Assembly: GCA_937905985.1 (NCBI GenBank)
Contig: CALCWC010000138.1
Coordinates: 1 to 48,952 of the forward strand
Length of the DNA: 48,952 bases
Origin: an uncultured Verrucomicrobiales bacterium
Lineage (GTDB): Bacteria; Verrucomicrobiota; Verrucomicrobiia; Verrucomicrobiales; Akkermansiaceae
Direction of reading: 5' to 3'
Position 1 is the first letter of the stretch; every line of letters begins with the position of its first letter. Below are positions 41,281 to 48,902 of the stretch, piece after piece. The notes below the pieces were generated by a model. It was not told the DNA's origin. It saw nothing but the letters and a program-made list of their open reading frames with translations, and searched no databases. Position numbers and translations under genes: made by a program.

Positions 41281-41940
41281 ATGTTGGAGAATATCCTGTA
41301 CATTGTGTTGGCCTATCTGATAGGGGCCATACCGTTCGGCTACCTGGCCGGGCGGGTGAACGGCATCGATTTGCGGGAGCACGGCTCGCACAACATCGGT
41401 GCCACGAACGCCATCCGCGTGCTGGGGAAGAAGTGGGGCATCCCCGTGTTCCTGCTGGATTTCCTGAAGGGCTATGTGCCGCTGCTGCTGATGAAGCTGC
41501 ACCTGGGCGGTGATGCCACGCAGTTTGGCGTGGCGGAGATGGGCTGGTTCATGGGCGTGATGCTGGCGCTGGTGCTGGGGCACACCTACACCTGCTACCT
41601 GGGCTTCAAGGGCGGCAAGGGCGTGGCCACCACGGCCGGCTGCATCATGGCGCTCTCCCCCGCGCTCGGCGGCATTGCGCTGGGCGTGTGGGTGCTGATG
41701 ATGGTGCTGACGCGCTATGTGTCGCTCTCCAGCATGGTGGCGGGAGTGGCGATGGTGCTGCTGGGCATGTACGAGTTCTGGTGGTCTGATGGTGTGCTGA
41801 GTGTGCCGGATATGATGCTTATCGGCCTGCTGGCGCTCATCTGCGTGCTGGTCATCGTGAAGCACCGCTCCAACATTGCACGCCTGTGCAACGGCACGGA
41901 GCCCAAAGCCTTTTCCAAAAAATCCAATCAACAATCCTGA
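41281..41940 (+). CDS. plsY: glycerol-3-phosphate acyltransferase PlsY
   Basis: 219 residues, five or more TM helices. Motif 1 LREHGSHNIGATNAIR, motif 2 GHTYTCYLGFKGGKGVAT, motif 3 region with TRYVSLSSM, and a C-terminal KHRSNIARLCNGTEPK match PlsY. It transfers acyl from acyl-phosphate to glycerol-3-phosphate in the inner membrane, the first step of phospholipid synthesis. It lies 4 bp before gpsA, which makes its substrate. Confidence 0.95.
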   Translation: MLENILYIVLAYLIGAIPFGYLAGRVNGIDLREHGSHNIGATNAIRVLGKKWGIPVFLLDFLKGYVPLLLMKLHLGGDATQFGVAEMGWFMGVMLALVLGHTYTCYLGFKGGKGVATTAGCIMALSPALGGIALGVWVLMMVLTRYVSLSSMVAGVAMVLLGMYEFWWSDGVLSVPDMMLIGLLALICVLVIVKHRSNIARLCNGTEPKAFSKKSNQQS

Positions 41941-41944
41941 TACC

Positions 41945-42958
41945 ATGGAACACAATTTCCGCAAGACAGCCGTGGTTGGCGCAGGTGCCTGGGGCACCGC
42001 GCTGGCCTTCACCGCCGCCCAGACCGGCGGCGATGTCGTCCTTTGGACCAACCGCGAGGTGGAGGCCTCCATTATCCGCGAGACCCGCATGGGCCTGCGC
42101 CCGGTGGAGGGCGCACGCCCCTTGCCGCCCAATGTGCTGGTGAGCAGCGATTGGGCAGACGTGACGGGCGCGGACCTGGTGCTGGTGGTGGTGCCCAGCG
42201 TGGTGATGCGCCCTGTGGCGGAGAGCCTGGGCAAGGTTTGCCTGGGTGAGAACGCCGTGGTGATGAACTGCAGCAAGGGCATTGAGAAGGATACCAACAT
42301 GCTCATGACGGAAATCCTGCAGGAGCAGCTTTCCTGCCCCGTGGGCGCGCTTTCCGGCCCCAACCACGCGGAGGACATTGTGCTCGGCCTGCCGAGCCTC
42401 ACCCTGGTGGGATTCCAGGATTTGAACATCGCCAAGGCCGTGCAGAAGCGTCTCTCCACGGAGTTCTTCCGCATCTACACCTCCACGGATGTGGTGGGCA
42501 TGCAGCTCGGCGGTGCGTTGAAGAACGTGTTCGCCCTGGCCAGCGGCATCAGCGCCGGCCTGGGCTTGGGTGACAACGCGCGGGCGGCTCTCGCCACGCG
42601 CGGCCTGGCGGAGATGATGCGCATCGGCTTGGCCCGCGGAGGCCAGGCGGACACCTTCATGGGGCTTTCCGGCATGGGTGACCTGGTGGTCACCTGCTAT
42701 TCGGAGCACAGCCGCAACCTGAAGGCGGGCCGCCTGATTGCCCAGGGTGTGCCGCTGGAGGAATGCACCCAGCGCGTGGGTCAGGTGGTGGAGGGCATCC
42801 CCAACACGCTTTCCGCCTACCAGCTGGCCCGCAAGGTGGACGCCCGCACGCCGCTTATCGACGCCATGCACGAGGTCATCTACAACGCTCGTCCCGCCAC
42901 GGATGTGCTCACCGAGCTGATGGCGCGAGACCTGCGCCAGGAAGACGTGCGCAACTGA
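41945..42958 (+). CDS. gpsA: NAD(P)-dependent glycerol-3-phosphate dehydrogenase
   Basis: 337 residues. Rossmann VVGAGAWGTALA, SGPNHAEDI (substrate loop), catalytic Lys in GALKNVFALASGISAGLG, GDNARAALATRGLAEM, LSGMGDLVVTCYSEHSRN. Reduces DHAP to glycerol-3-phosphate for PlsY. Operon partner of plsY. Confidence 0.96.
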   Translation: MEHNFRKTAVVGAGAWGTALAFTAAQTGGDVVLWTNREVEASIIRETRMGLRPVEGARPLPPNVLVSSDWADVTGADLVLVVVPSVVMRPVAESLGKVCLGENAVVMNCSKGIEKDTNMLMTEILQEQLSCPVGALSGPNHAEDIVLGLPSLTLVGFQDLNIAKAVQKRLSTEFFRIYTSTDVVGMQLGGALKNVFALASGISAGLGLGDNARAALATRGLAEMMRIGLARGGQADTFMGLSGMGDLVVTCYSEHSRNLKAGRLIAQGVPLEECTQRVGQVVEGIPNTLSAYQLARKVDARTPLIDAMHEVIYNARPATDVLTELMARDLRQEDVRN

Positions 42959-43007
42959 CACGCAGGCCGTGTTGAAGCACCCCCGCCCATAACGTTCTAC
43001 CCTACGC

Positions 43008-43586
43008 ATGGAAACGCCCCCCGAAAACCTGTGGCTCGCGGAAATCTGGATGCAGAACCGCACCCGCCTGCTCAATCTCCTGGCCATGAAAATGCCGCCG
43101 GCGCTGAGCCGCCGCCTGAGCCCGGAGGATATGCTGCAGGAAACCTACCTGGCGTGCGGCAAGCGCGTGGAGTTCCTGCGCGCGCAGCCAGAGGTGCCCA
43201 TCTACGTCAAGCTGCGCATGATTGCCCTGCAAACCCTCACGGATTTGGAGCGCCGACACCTCGGCGCCGCCAAGCGCGACGCCATGAAGGAGAGCGACGG
43301 TACCACCAACGACAGCACCATGGACGCCTGGGCCCATTTCGCGGATTCCATCTCCAGCCCCCGCTCCCACATGGAGAAGCTGGAGCGTCTCGCCATCACA
43401 CGCCGCGTCCTCTCCAAGCTCTCGGATAACGACCGCAAAATCCTGGAGCTCCGCCATTTCGAGGAACTCGGCAACAACGAGTGCGCCGCCGTCCTCCAAA
43501 TCGACCCCAAGGCCGCCAGCATCCGGTACGTCCGTGCCCTCAAGCGGTTCCAGGAACTCGTCAACCAAGAGAACGACCTGTTCTAA
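43008..43586 (+). CDS. ECF-type RNA polymerase sigma factor (PVC-group type)
   Basis: 192 residues. Sigma-2 region (LSPEDMLQETYLACGKRVEF, IYVKLRMIALQTLTDLERRHL) and sigma-4 region (LSDNDRKILELRHFEELGNNECAAVLQIDPKAASIRYVRAL, an HTH) with a ~50-residue linker. Such ECF genes next to Hanks-type kinases are common in Planctomycetes and Verrucomicrobia, where the kinase takes the place of an anti-sigma factor. The kinase gene starts 15 bp downstream. A weak TTGAAG-N17-TTCTAC pair lies upstream and could be self-regulated. Confidence 0.88.
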   Translation: METPPENLWLAEIWMQNRTRLLNLLAMKMPPALSRRLSPEDMLQETYLACGKRVEFLRAQPEVPIYVKLRMIALQTLTDLERRHLGAAKRDAMKESDGTTNDSTMDAWAHFADSISSPRSHMEKLERLAITRRVLSKLSDNDRKILELRHFEELGNNECAAVLQIDPKAASIRYVRALKRFQELVNQENDLF

Positions 43587-43600
43587 ATCACCCCCTAGCC

Positions 43601-45994
43601 ATGACCGAAGCCGAACAGGAGGAGTTGGTGGCAACCCTCGCAGACGAGTTTCTGGACCGCCTGCGCCGGGGGGAGGCCGTCACGCCCGATAGTTTTGCGG
43701 CGGAGCATCCGGAGTGCGCGGCGGAGCTGCTGGATCTTCTGCCCGCCATGATGGACGTGGAGGGGCTGAGCCAGTGCACGCGGCCGAATGCGGGGCTGGT
43801 GCTGGATTTCCCGGAGTACCTGGGCGGCTACCACCTCATCAAGCGCATTGGCAGCGGCGGTATGGGCACCGTCTTCCGCGCCGTGCAGGAATCCCTGCAC
43901 CGTGAGGTAGCCGTGAAAATCCTGGCCCCCTCGTGGAACTCGGACTCCCGCCACAGCGAGGCCTTCGAGAACGAATCCCGCCTCATTGCACGCCTCCGCC
44001 ACACCAACATTGTGGAGGTTTTCGGCGCAGGGCAGGAGGGCTCCTACCGCTACTACGTGATGGGCCTGGTCAACGGTGCGGGGGTTAGCTCCGCCCGCGT
44101 GCGCGCCGTGTTCCACGGCATGGCTCCGGAGCAGGCCGTGGCGCGCGTGGGCGTGCAGGCCGCCGCCGCCCTGGCATACGCCCACGGGCAGGGCGTGCTG
44201 CACCGCGATATCAAGCCCGGCAACCTCATGCTGGATGACGACGGCGTGCTGCATGTGGGCGATTTCGGCCTGGCCACCGTGCTCAACAGCGGGGAGCAGG
44301 CCCCGCTGGTTACCCAGAGCCACGACGGCACGCTGCGCTACATGGCGCCGGAGCGCCTGCTCCGCGGCGAGAACTCCTTTGCCGGAGACCAGTATTCGCT
44401 GGGTCTCACGCTCTACGAGCTGCTCACCAACCGCCCCGCGTTCCAGGAGACAGAACCCGGCAGCCTCATTCACCGTATCTGCTCGGAGCCCATCAAGCCA
44501 CTGCAGGATGAGGGGGAACTCGGCGCCATCATCAACAAGAGCATCAGTTACGACCCCACCGACCGATACCGCAGCATGGACGACATGCACGCGGACCTGC
44601 AGCGCTTCCTCAACGGGGAGCCCGTGCTGGCGCGCCCCGCTTCCTTCCTGCGCCGCTATGCCATGTGGATCAAGCGCCGCCCCGCGGTGGCGCTGTGGAG
44701 CCACGCGGCGGCGCTCCTGGTGGTGCTGCTGCTCGTTTCCGTGAGCGTGGGCTACCGCAACGAGAGCGTGCAGCGAGAGCAGGCCGAGCGCAACGCAGAG
44801 ATTGCAGACGCCGCCCTCCAGCGCATCTTCTCCGGTGTCGGCGGGCCTCATGCATCCTCCGAACACGGGCTCACCGACAAGCCCACCAAGTCCGACGCGC
44901 GCTTGCTGGAGGATTTGATGCCGTACTACGAGGAAATCGCATCACAGGCGGAATCCGGCGGGGAAAAGATGGGCGACGCCTGCCGCGTGATGGCCAGCAT
45001 TGCCTTCAGCACGCAGGATTTCGCCACTGCCACCGAGTATTTCCGCCGTGCCGCCGATTTCTTCCCCAAGGGCTCCGTGGAGCGTATGCGCGCCGTCAAC
45101 GGCTTGGCTGCCTCCATGCTGCGCCAGAAGGACAAGCCCCAGCTGCGCCGTGAGGCCTACAAGCTCCTGCATACGGAGGCTAATGCCATTGGCGACGACG
45201 ACCCGTTCGAGCTGCGTCTGGAGAAGGTGCGCGCCCTTATGACGCTGGCATCGCGCAGCACGCAGTCGTCCCGCGGCGGGCGGCGCAATTCGGGCGTGGA
45301 GCGTTTGGCCGCAGCCAAGCTCCTGCACGACCTCTTGCAGGAGCAGCCCGCCAACGAGACCCTGCGCCTCATGCAGGTGGAGCTGCTGCAGCGTTCCGGA
45401 GCCAGGGAGATTTCGCAGCTCCTGCTTACGGGCGGGCAGAGCCTCCGCCAGCTCATTGACGGATGGGTGAAGGAAGACCCGCGGAACGATGCCTACCGCC
45501 AGGCATACGTCCAAGCTCTCCTGCGCCCGCAGGGCTTCCTCCCCGGGCGTGATGCCGTCACCCTGGAGGAATGGGCCAAGGGCGTCAACTACATGCGCAG
45601 CATCTTGGCCGACAACCCCGGCGATTCTGATCTCCTCATCCGCTTCATCAACGTCAGCGACCGCTATGCCGCCGCGCTCTCCCGCCAGAAGAAGACCGAC
45701 GAGGCGCGCCGCGTCAACGAGCAGGCCCTCGGCGTGCTTTCCCTCCTCACCAGCCGCGACGATTTCACCCCCGAGCAGCGCGAGCGTCTCGCCATGCTCG
45801 TTTCCATGCATCCCGCACAGGATGCAGACCGCACCCAGCAGCAGCAGGAGATTTCCCTCTTGCTCCAAAGCTCTGACCAGAAACGCATGCAGGAGCTGCG
45901 CCGCAACCTCCAGCGCATGCGCGAGAACCGCCAGCGCATGCGCCGCCCATACCCACCGCGCCGCAAATCGCAAGATAAACCCACCAAACCGTAG
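43601..45994 (+). CDS. membrane Ser/Thr protein kinase (Hanks type) with periplasmic repeat domain
   Basis: 797 residues. An N-terminal ~70-residue helical region is typical of sigma-linked kinases. The kinase domain runs ~77-340: RIGSGGMGTVF, ATP-site Lys106 (VAVKIL), HRDIKPGN (Asp203), DFG (221-223), APE (249-251). One TM helix (~363-384) follows. The outer part (~385-797) has TPR-like helices and ends in a Gln/Arg-rich basic stretch. It likely senses an envelope cue and phosphorylates the partner sigma factor encoded 15 bp upstream; that link is inferred from gene order. Confidence 0.9.
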   Translation: MTEAEQEELVATLADEFLDRLRRGEAVTPDSFAAEHPECAAELLDLLPAMMDVEGLSQCTRPNAGLVLDFPEYLGGYHLIKRIGSGGMGTVFRAVQESLHREVAVKILAPSWNSDSRHSEAFENESRLIARLRHTNIVEVFGAGQEGSYRYYVMGLVNGAGVSSARVRAVFHGMAPEQAVARVGVQAAAALAYAHGQGVLHRDIKPGNLMLDDDGVLHVGDFGLATVLNSGEQAPLVTQSHDGTLRYMAPERLLRGENSFAGDQYSLGLTLYELLTNRPAFQETEPGSLIHRICSEPIKPLQDEGELGAIINKSISYDPTDRYRSMDDMHADLQRFLNGEPVLARPASFLRRYAMWIKRRPAVALWSHAAALLVVLLLVSVSVGYRNESVQREQAERNAEIADAALQRIFSGVGGPHASSEHGLTDKPTKSDARLLEDLMPYYEEIASQAESGGEKMGDACRVMASIAFSTQDFATATEYFRRAADFFPKGSVERMRAVNGLAASMLRQKDKPQLRREAYKLLHTEANAIGDDDPFELRLEKVRALMTLASRSTQSSRGGRRNSGVERLAAAKLLHDLLQEQPANETLRLMQVELLQRSGAREISQLLLTGGQSLRQLIDGWVKEDPRNDAYRQAYVQALLRPQGFLPGRDAVTLEEWAKGVNYMRSILADNPGDSDLLIRFINVSDRYAAALSRQKKTDEARRVNEQALGVLSLLTSRDDFTPEQRERLAMLVSMHPAQDADRTQQQQEISLLLQSSDQKRMQELRRNLQRMRENRQRMRRPYPPRRKSQDKPTKP

Positions 45995-46008
45995 CGCCGC
46001 AAGCTCCA

Positions 46009-46022
46009 AATCGTAAATCGCA
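46009..46022 (+). repeat. minimal heptamer remnant
   Basis: Two units AAATCGT, AAATCGC, preceded by GCGCCGC. This looks like a reduced version of the dispersed array-hairpin elements just after the kinase stop. Confidence 0.4.
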
Positions 46023-46037
46023 TGAAAGAAATTTCTC

Positions 46038-46067
46038 TTGACACAGCCGCTGGCTTTTTGATAGAAA
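46038..46067 (+). promoter_or_regulatory. possible promoter before the Abi_2-like locus
   Basis: TTGACA (46038-46043) with TAGAAA (46062-46067) at 18 bp. The predicted transcript has a ~100-nt structured leader before the next ORF. Confidence 0.4.
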
Positions 46068-46079
46068 GGCTCTAGCAAC

Positions 46080-46175
46080 GTGGTTCTGCCGGTGCAAGCC
46101 GGTGGACGCTGCAGGTGTGCGCGAACAAAACCACAGTCTTTAATCTGACCCCGTACCGCGCTGCGGTGCGGGGTC
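46080..46175 (+). ncRNA. structured leader or small RNA candidate before the Abi_2-like gene
   Basis: GTGGTT (46080-46085) pairs with AACCAC (46129-46134) around a GC-rich core, followed by a strong hairpin (46147-46175, GACCCCGTACCGC paired with GCGGTGCGGGGTC, one mismatch) ending directly before the ORF. No T-run. It could be an attenuator, an RNA antitoxin-like element, or a decayed mobile-element end. Confidence 0.3.
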
Positions 46176-46176
46176 A

Positions 46177-46707
46177 ATGCTGTATGGAAGTATGCCCGGA
46201 CAATTCCTGACCCACTCACAACAAGCGAGACTTCTCATTGCGCGCGGCATGAGAAGCAAGAGCGGATTGACGACAAGGCAGCTTCACGCTGTCAAACTGG
46301 CTGTGGCGCACACGTTCGGGTTTGCCGATGTGCAAGAATTCACATCGGTCATCTCCCTCTTGCATTCTGTGCGGAATGAGTGTGCCCACCAGGGGCGCAT
46401 TTGGAACCGCGAGTGGAAAACCCTCAAGGGCAATCCTAGCGTCAAGGCGGCACACCGCACGGAATGGCGTCTGGTGTGGGATGCCGGAAGGCGCGAATGG
46501 GTCTGTGGGCAGGGTGATGCATTGGTCTCCGACACCAAAAAAACGGCTGTGGCCCTCACATACTGCTGCCTGTTTTTGCAGAAGATTGCACCCAACAGCG
46601 GGTGGAAGGAACGGTGTAGGCAGTTCCTATCGGATGAGAAAAACCAGGCGTATATCAAGGAGCTGGGCTTTCACCCGCAATGGGAATCCCACCCGTTCTG
46701 GCGCTGA
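46177..46707 (+). CDS. Abi_2/HEPN-like protein, C-terminal part only
   Basis: 176 residues from the ATG at 46177 (a second ATG at 46192 is equally possible). The key stretch SVISLLHSVRNECAHQGRIW followed by NREW matches the C-terminal motif of Abi_2 (AbiD/AbiF) abortive-infection proteins. R-N-E-C-A-H is an R-x4-H motif as in HEPN ribonucleases. Full Abi_2 proteins are ~300 residues; the N-terminal half is absent here, and no open frame upstream supplies it. It is either a degraded gene or a short HEPN toxin-like protein. The leader before it is structured. Confidence 0.55.
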   Translation: MLYGSMPGQFLTHSQQARLLIARGMRSKSGLTTRQLHAVKLAVAHTFGFADVQEFTSVISLLHSVRNECAHQGRIWNREWKTLKGNPSVKAAHRTEWRLVWDAGRREWVCGQGDALVSDTKKTAVALTYCCLFLQKIAPNSGWKERCRQFLSDEKNQAYIKELGFHPQWESHPFWR

Positions 46708-46802
46708 CGCCATGTTCGCCCCCGATGGTTAACGCTCACTTCCCGCTTGCCAACCGCCCTCGCTACCACCAATCATTACCCCCTATCCCGCACAGATTTT
46801 GC

Positions 46803-46831
46803 TTGACGTATCCGGCGGGCGCATGTAGGTT
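46803..46831 (+). promoter_or_regulatory. promoter of the IdeS-like protease gene
   Basis: TTGACG (46803-46808), 17-bp spacer, TAGGTT (46826-46831), 20 nt to the ATG at 46852. Confidence 0.6.
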
Positions 46832-46851
46832 GGGGGCACTGGAAAAACGCC

Positions 46852-48582
46852 ATGAAACCGCTCGCCGTCACCATTGCTGCAATCTCCCTGGGCATGCTGC
46901 CGCTCCAGGCCGCCAACCTGGTGGCCGGGCGCATCTATGATGTGGACAAGTACGCCATGAACGATGACGATGCCCGCCCCACGGAGGATTGGATGCAGGA
47001 TATGGACCTCTGCTGGGCGGCGTCCGGTGCCACGGTCATCCAGCATTGGCAGGATTTCTACGGCAAGCTGCACGACGAGGGCGCGGAGCTGCCCAACGGC
47101 GCCAAGGAGGTTTCCGCCAGCAGGCCTTCCACGGGCTGCCTGGAGGTGTACAACTACTTCCTCAAGAACTGGACCCACGGGCCGGGGTTCAACCTGAACA
47201 CGCTTTCCTGGTGGCTGCAGGGCAGCCTTGCCAACCCTCCCACGGAGGAGCGCGTGAAGCGCCTGCACCTGGCCGAACCCAGGCAGCCCGGCGGCTTCTT
47301 CAAGAAAACCTTCACCGAGCCCACGGTGTGGAAGGAGGGCGAGACCGGCGTTTGCGGCTGCCTCTGGGATATGGGCTCTTCCGACTACTCTCCGGCCCCC
47401 ACCTCACCCAAGACGCGCAAGGACTTGCGCAAGGTGTTCGATGCGGCGCTCTCCCACGCGGGGCAGGCCCTGCTGCTCAGCGTGGAGCTGTACGACGTGA
47501 AGGCCAAGGGAGGCCCGGTGATGCAGATGGGCCACTGCCTGGCGTGCTGGGGCTATGAGAAGGGGAGCGACAAGCTGCCGGATGCCCTCTACTTCACGGA
47601 ATCCGACGACAAGCAGAGCGGCGTGTTCCGCGTGGATTTGATGGAGGATGAGGGCGGCCTGTACGTTGCGTCAAACGACCCTCTGAGCCGTTTCTGCCTG
47701 CCGAGCAACCTCCACGTGTACATCAGCTCCGCATCGTTCATCAACACGCCGGAGGCCGTGGCCAAGAAGAAGGGCTGCGCCGCCAAGCTGCCGGACAAGG
47801 GCAACGTGAACCGTAACACCGTGCTGGCCGCCAAGACCAAGCACCACGGCAACGTGCACATTGCCGCTTCCGCCGCCAAGGGCTATCCCGTGCTCATGGT
47901 GGAGAACGAGCTGGAGTTCAAGGACGGCGTGGTGGAGGTGGAGAAGGGCGCGCAATTCACCCTGCGGGGCGACCGCGCGGCGCTCTCCGCCAACGGCATC
48001 CGCAACGCCGGCCAGTGCTACCTGCGCGGCCGGCTCCACGTCATCGGCCTGGAGAACGCCGGCTACATGGAGCTCTGCAACTGCGGTGAGCTTGCCATGG
48101 AGGAGCACCGCTGCCCCGGCAGAACCGTCCTCTCCGGCGATTCCAAGTTCCGCATCGGCGAATCCCTCCTGCTTTCTCCCGCCAAGAACAGGAACGCCGC
48201 TTTCGGCCTCTGCAAAATCGAGTCCGACGGCATCAAGGGTACCAAGGAGAATCCCGCTCAAATCAAGGATGCCAAGATTGAGGCCGAGGGCGAGGTCATC
48301 ACCATCGAGAACGCCATGATTGCCGGCAGAACCTCCTTCAAGGCCAAGGGCGTCCACCTCAAGAGCGTTGTCCTCACCCTCCCGGACGATGAGCACGTTT
48401 CCGTCAAGGGCAAGCGCGTGGAGGTTGACGCCACGCACGTCTTCAACTGCCCCGTGGACGGCAACTTCAACGCCGGCCTTTCCAAGGCGGATGCCGCCAA
48501 GTACCGCCAGCAGGGCTGCACCAAGATCCGCGTCACCTTCGACCCCAACAACCCAAACCTCTGCCAGGAATTTGCCCTCTGA
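46852..48582 (+). CDS. secreted cysteine protease, IdeS/Mac-like (C66-type), with beta-rich C-terminus
   Basis: 576 residues, signal peptide ending PLQA-ANL. Predicted nucleophile Cys54 in DLCWAASGATVIQHWQDFYG, His228 in MGHCLACWGYEKG, and an acidic partner in LYFTESDD (D252/D253). The pattern C-(A/W)-A-A...W, H-x-(L/I)-x-x-WG and YxT(D/E)SD is that of the IdeS/Mac immunoglobulin-degrading family and its relatives. Residues ~310-576 are repetitive beta strands (VHIAASAAKGYPVLMVE, FTLRGDRAALSANGI), like a beta-helix, which IdeS lacks. Target may be IgG, IgA or another host or bacterial protein; specificity is unknown. Confidence 0.65.
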   Translation: MKPLAVTIAAISLGMLPLQAANLVAGRIYDVDKYAMNDDDARPTEDWMQDMDLCWAASGATVIQHWQDFYGKLHDEGAELPNGAKEVSASRPSTGCLEVYNYFLKNWTHGPGFNLNTLSWWLQGSLANPPTEERVKRLHLAEPRQPGGFFKKTFTEPTVWKEGETGVCGCLWDMGSSDYSPAPTSPKTRKDLRKVFDAALSHAGQALLLSVELYDVKAKGGPVMQMGHCLACWGYEKGSDKLPDALYFTESDDKQSGVFRVDLMEDEGGLYVASNDPLSRFCLPSNLHVYISSASFINTPEAVAKKKGCAAKLPDKGNVNRNTVLAAKTKHHGNVHIAASAAKGYPVLMVENELEFKDGVVEVEKGAQFTLRGDRAALSANGIRNAGQCYLRGRLHVIGLENAGYMELCNCGELAMEEHRCPGRTVLSGDSKFRIGESLLLSPAKNRNAAFGLCKIESDGIKGTKENPAQIKDAKIEAEGEVITIENAMIAGRTSFKAKGVHLKSVVLTLPDDEHVSVKGKRVEVDATHVFNCPVDGNFNAGLSKADAAKYRQQGCTKIRVTFDPNNPNLCQEFAL

Positions 48583-48585
48583 GCC

Positions 48586-48608
48586 CTACAGTATTGCCAA
48601 TACTGTAG
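48586..48608. repeat. perfect inverted repeat, copy 1
   Basis: Arms CTACAGTATT and AATACTGTAG separated by GCC, starting 3 bp after the protease stop. It may act as operator or, as RNA, as a weak terminator hairpin. Copy 2 is at 48741-48763. Confidence 0.85.
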
Positions 48609-48750
48609 GCAAGCAATAAATTGCAATGCGTTGATATATAATTGTTTATGGAATTAGACGGCGCGGGGTGCCTCTTCTTGGGCATGGTAGATAATCGCCC
48701 CAATCCTCATTTTTTTGAGCTTTTTGAGAAAAAGGCTTGCCTACAGTATT
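48599..48750. mobile_element. possible 152-bp MITE-like segment with 16-bp terminal inverted repeats
   Basis: AATACTGTAGGCAAGC (48599-48614) and its exact reverse complement (48735-48750) enclose an AT-rich ORF-less segment. If the terminal repeats are read as CTGTAGGCAAGC, both ends are flanked by TA, as expected for IS630/Tc1-type insertions. The interior is clearly more AT-rich than the surroundings. A pair of regulator sites is the alternative reading. Confidence 0.35.
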
Positions 48751-48766
48751 AGGAATGCTGTATAAT
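48737..48766 (+). promoter_or_regulatory. promoter with an inverted repeat in its spacer
   Basis: TTGCCT (48737-48742), 18-bp spacer, perfect TATAAT (48761-48766). The imperfect inverted repeat 48741-48763 (CTACAGTATT / AATGCTGTAT, 3-bp gap) fills the spacer and touches the -10 box, an ideal place for a repressor. Confidence 0.6.
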
Positions 48767-48790
48767 AAAGGTGCAGTTGGGAACAGCTGT

Positions 48791-48812
48791 AGGCGTTCAA
48801 GAGCGCCTTTTT
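48791..48812 (+). terminator. short intrinsic terminator or attenuator
   Basis: 5-bp stem AGGCG/CGCCT, 8-nt loop, five T. Confidence 0.5.
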
Positions 48813-48867
48813 CATGTGTGTGTTTGTGCTTTCAAGCTCGATAAGCGAGACCTTGCAAGCGAATTGG

Positions 48868-48902
48868 GAGCCGCCCGGGAGAAATCCCGGGCGGCTCTTT
48901 TT
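48868..48902 (+). terminator. very strong intrinsic terminator
   Basis: Perfect 12-bp stem GAGCCGCCCGGG / CCCGGGCGGCTC, 6-nt loop, five T (48898-48902). Group IIC introns insert directly behind such hairpins, and intron-like sequence starts at 48903. Confidence 0.95.

Larger units (their letters stand above)
48773..48902 (+). ncRNA. ORF-less short transcription unit, candidate small RNA
   Basis: From the predicted start near 48773 the transcript meets a terminator at 48791-48812 (stem AGGCG/CGCCT, then T5), then a CTCG/CGAG hairpin near 48838-48850, then a very strong terminator at 48868-48902. Products of ~40 and ~130 nt are expected. No ORF with a good start. Confidence 0.4.
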
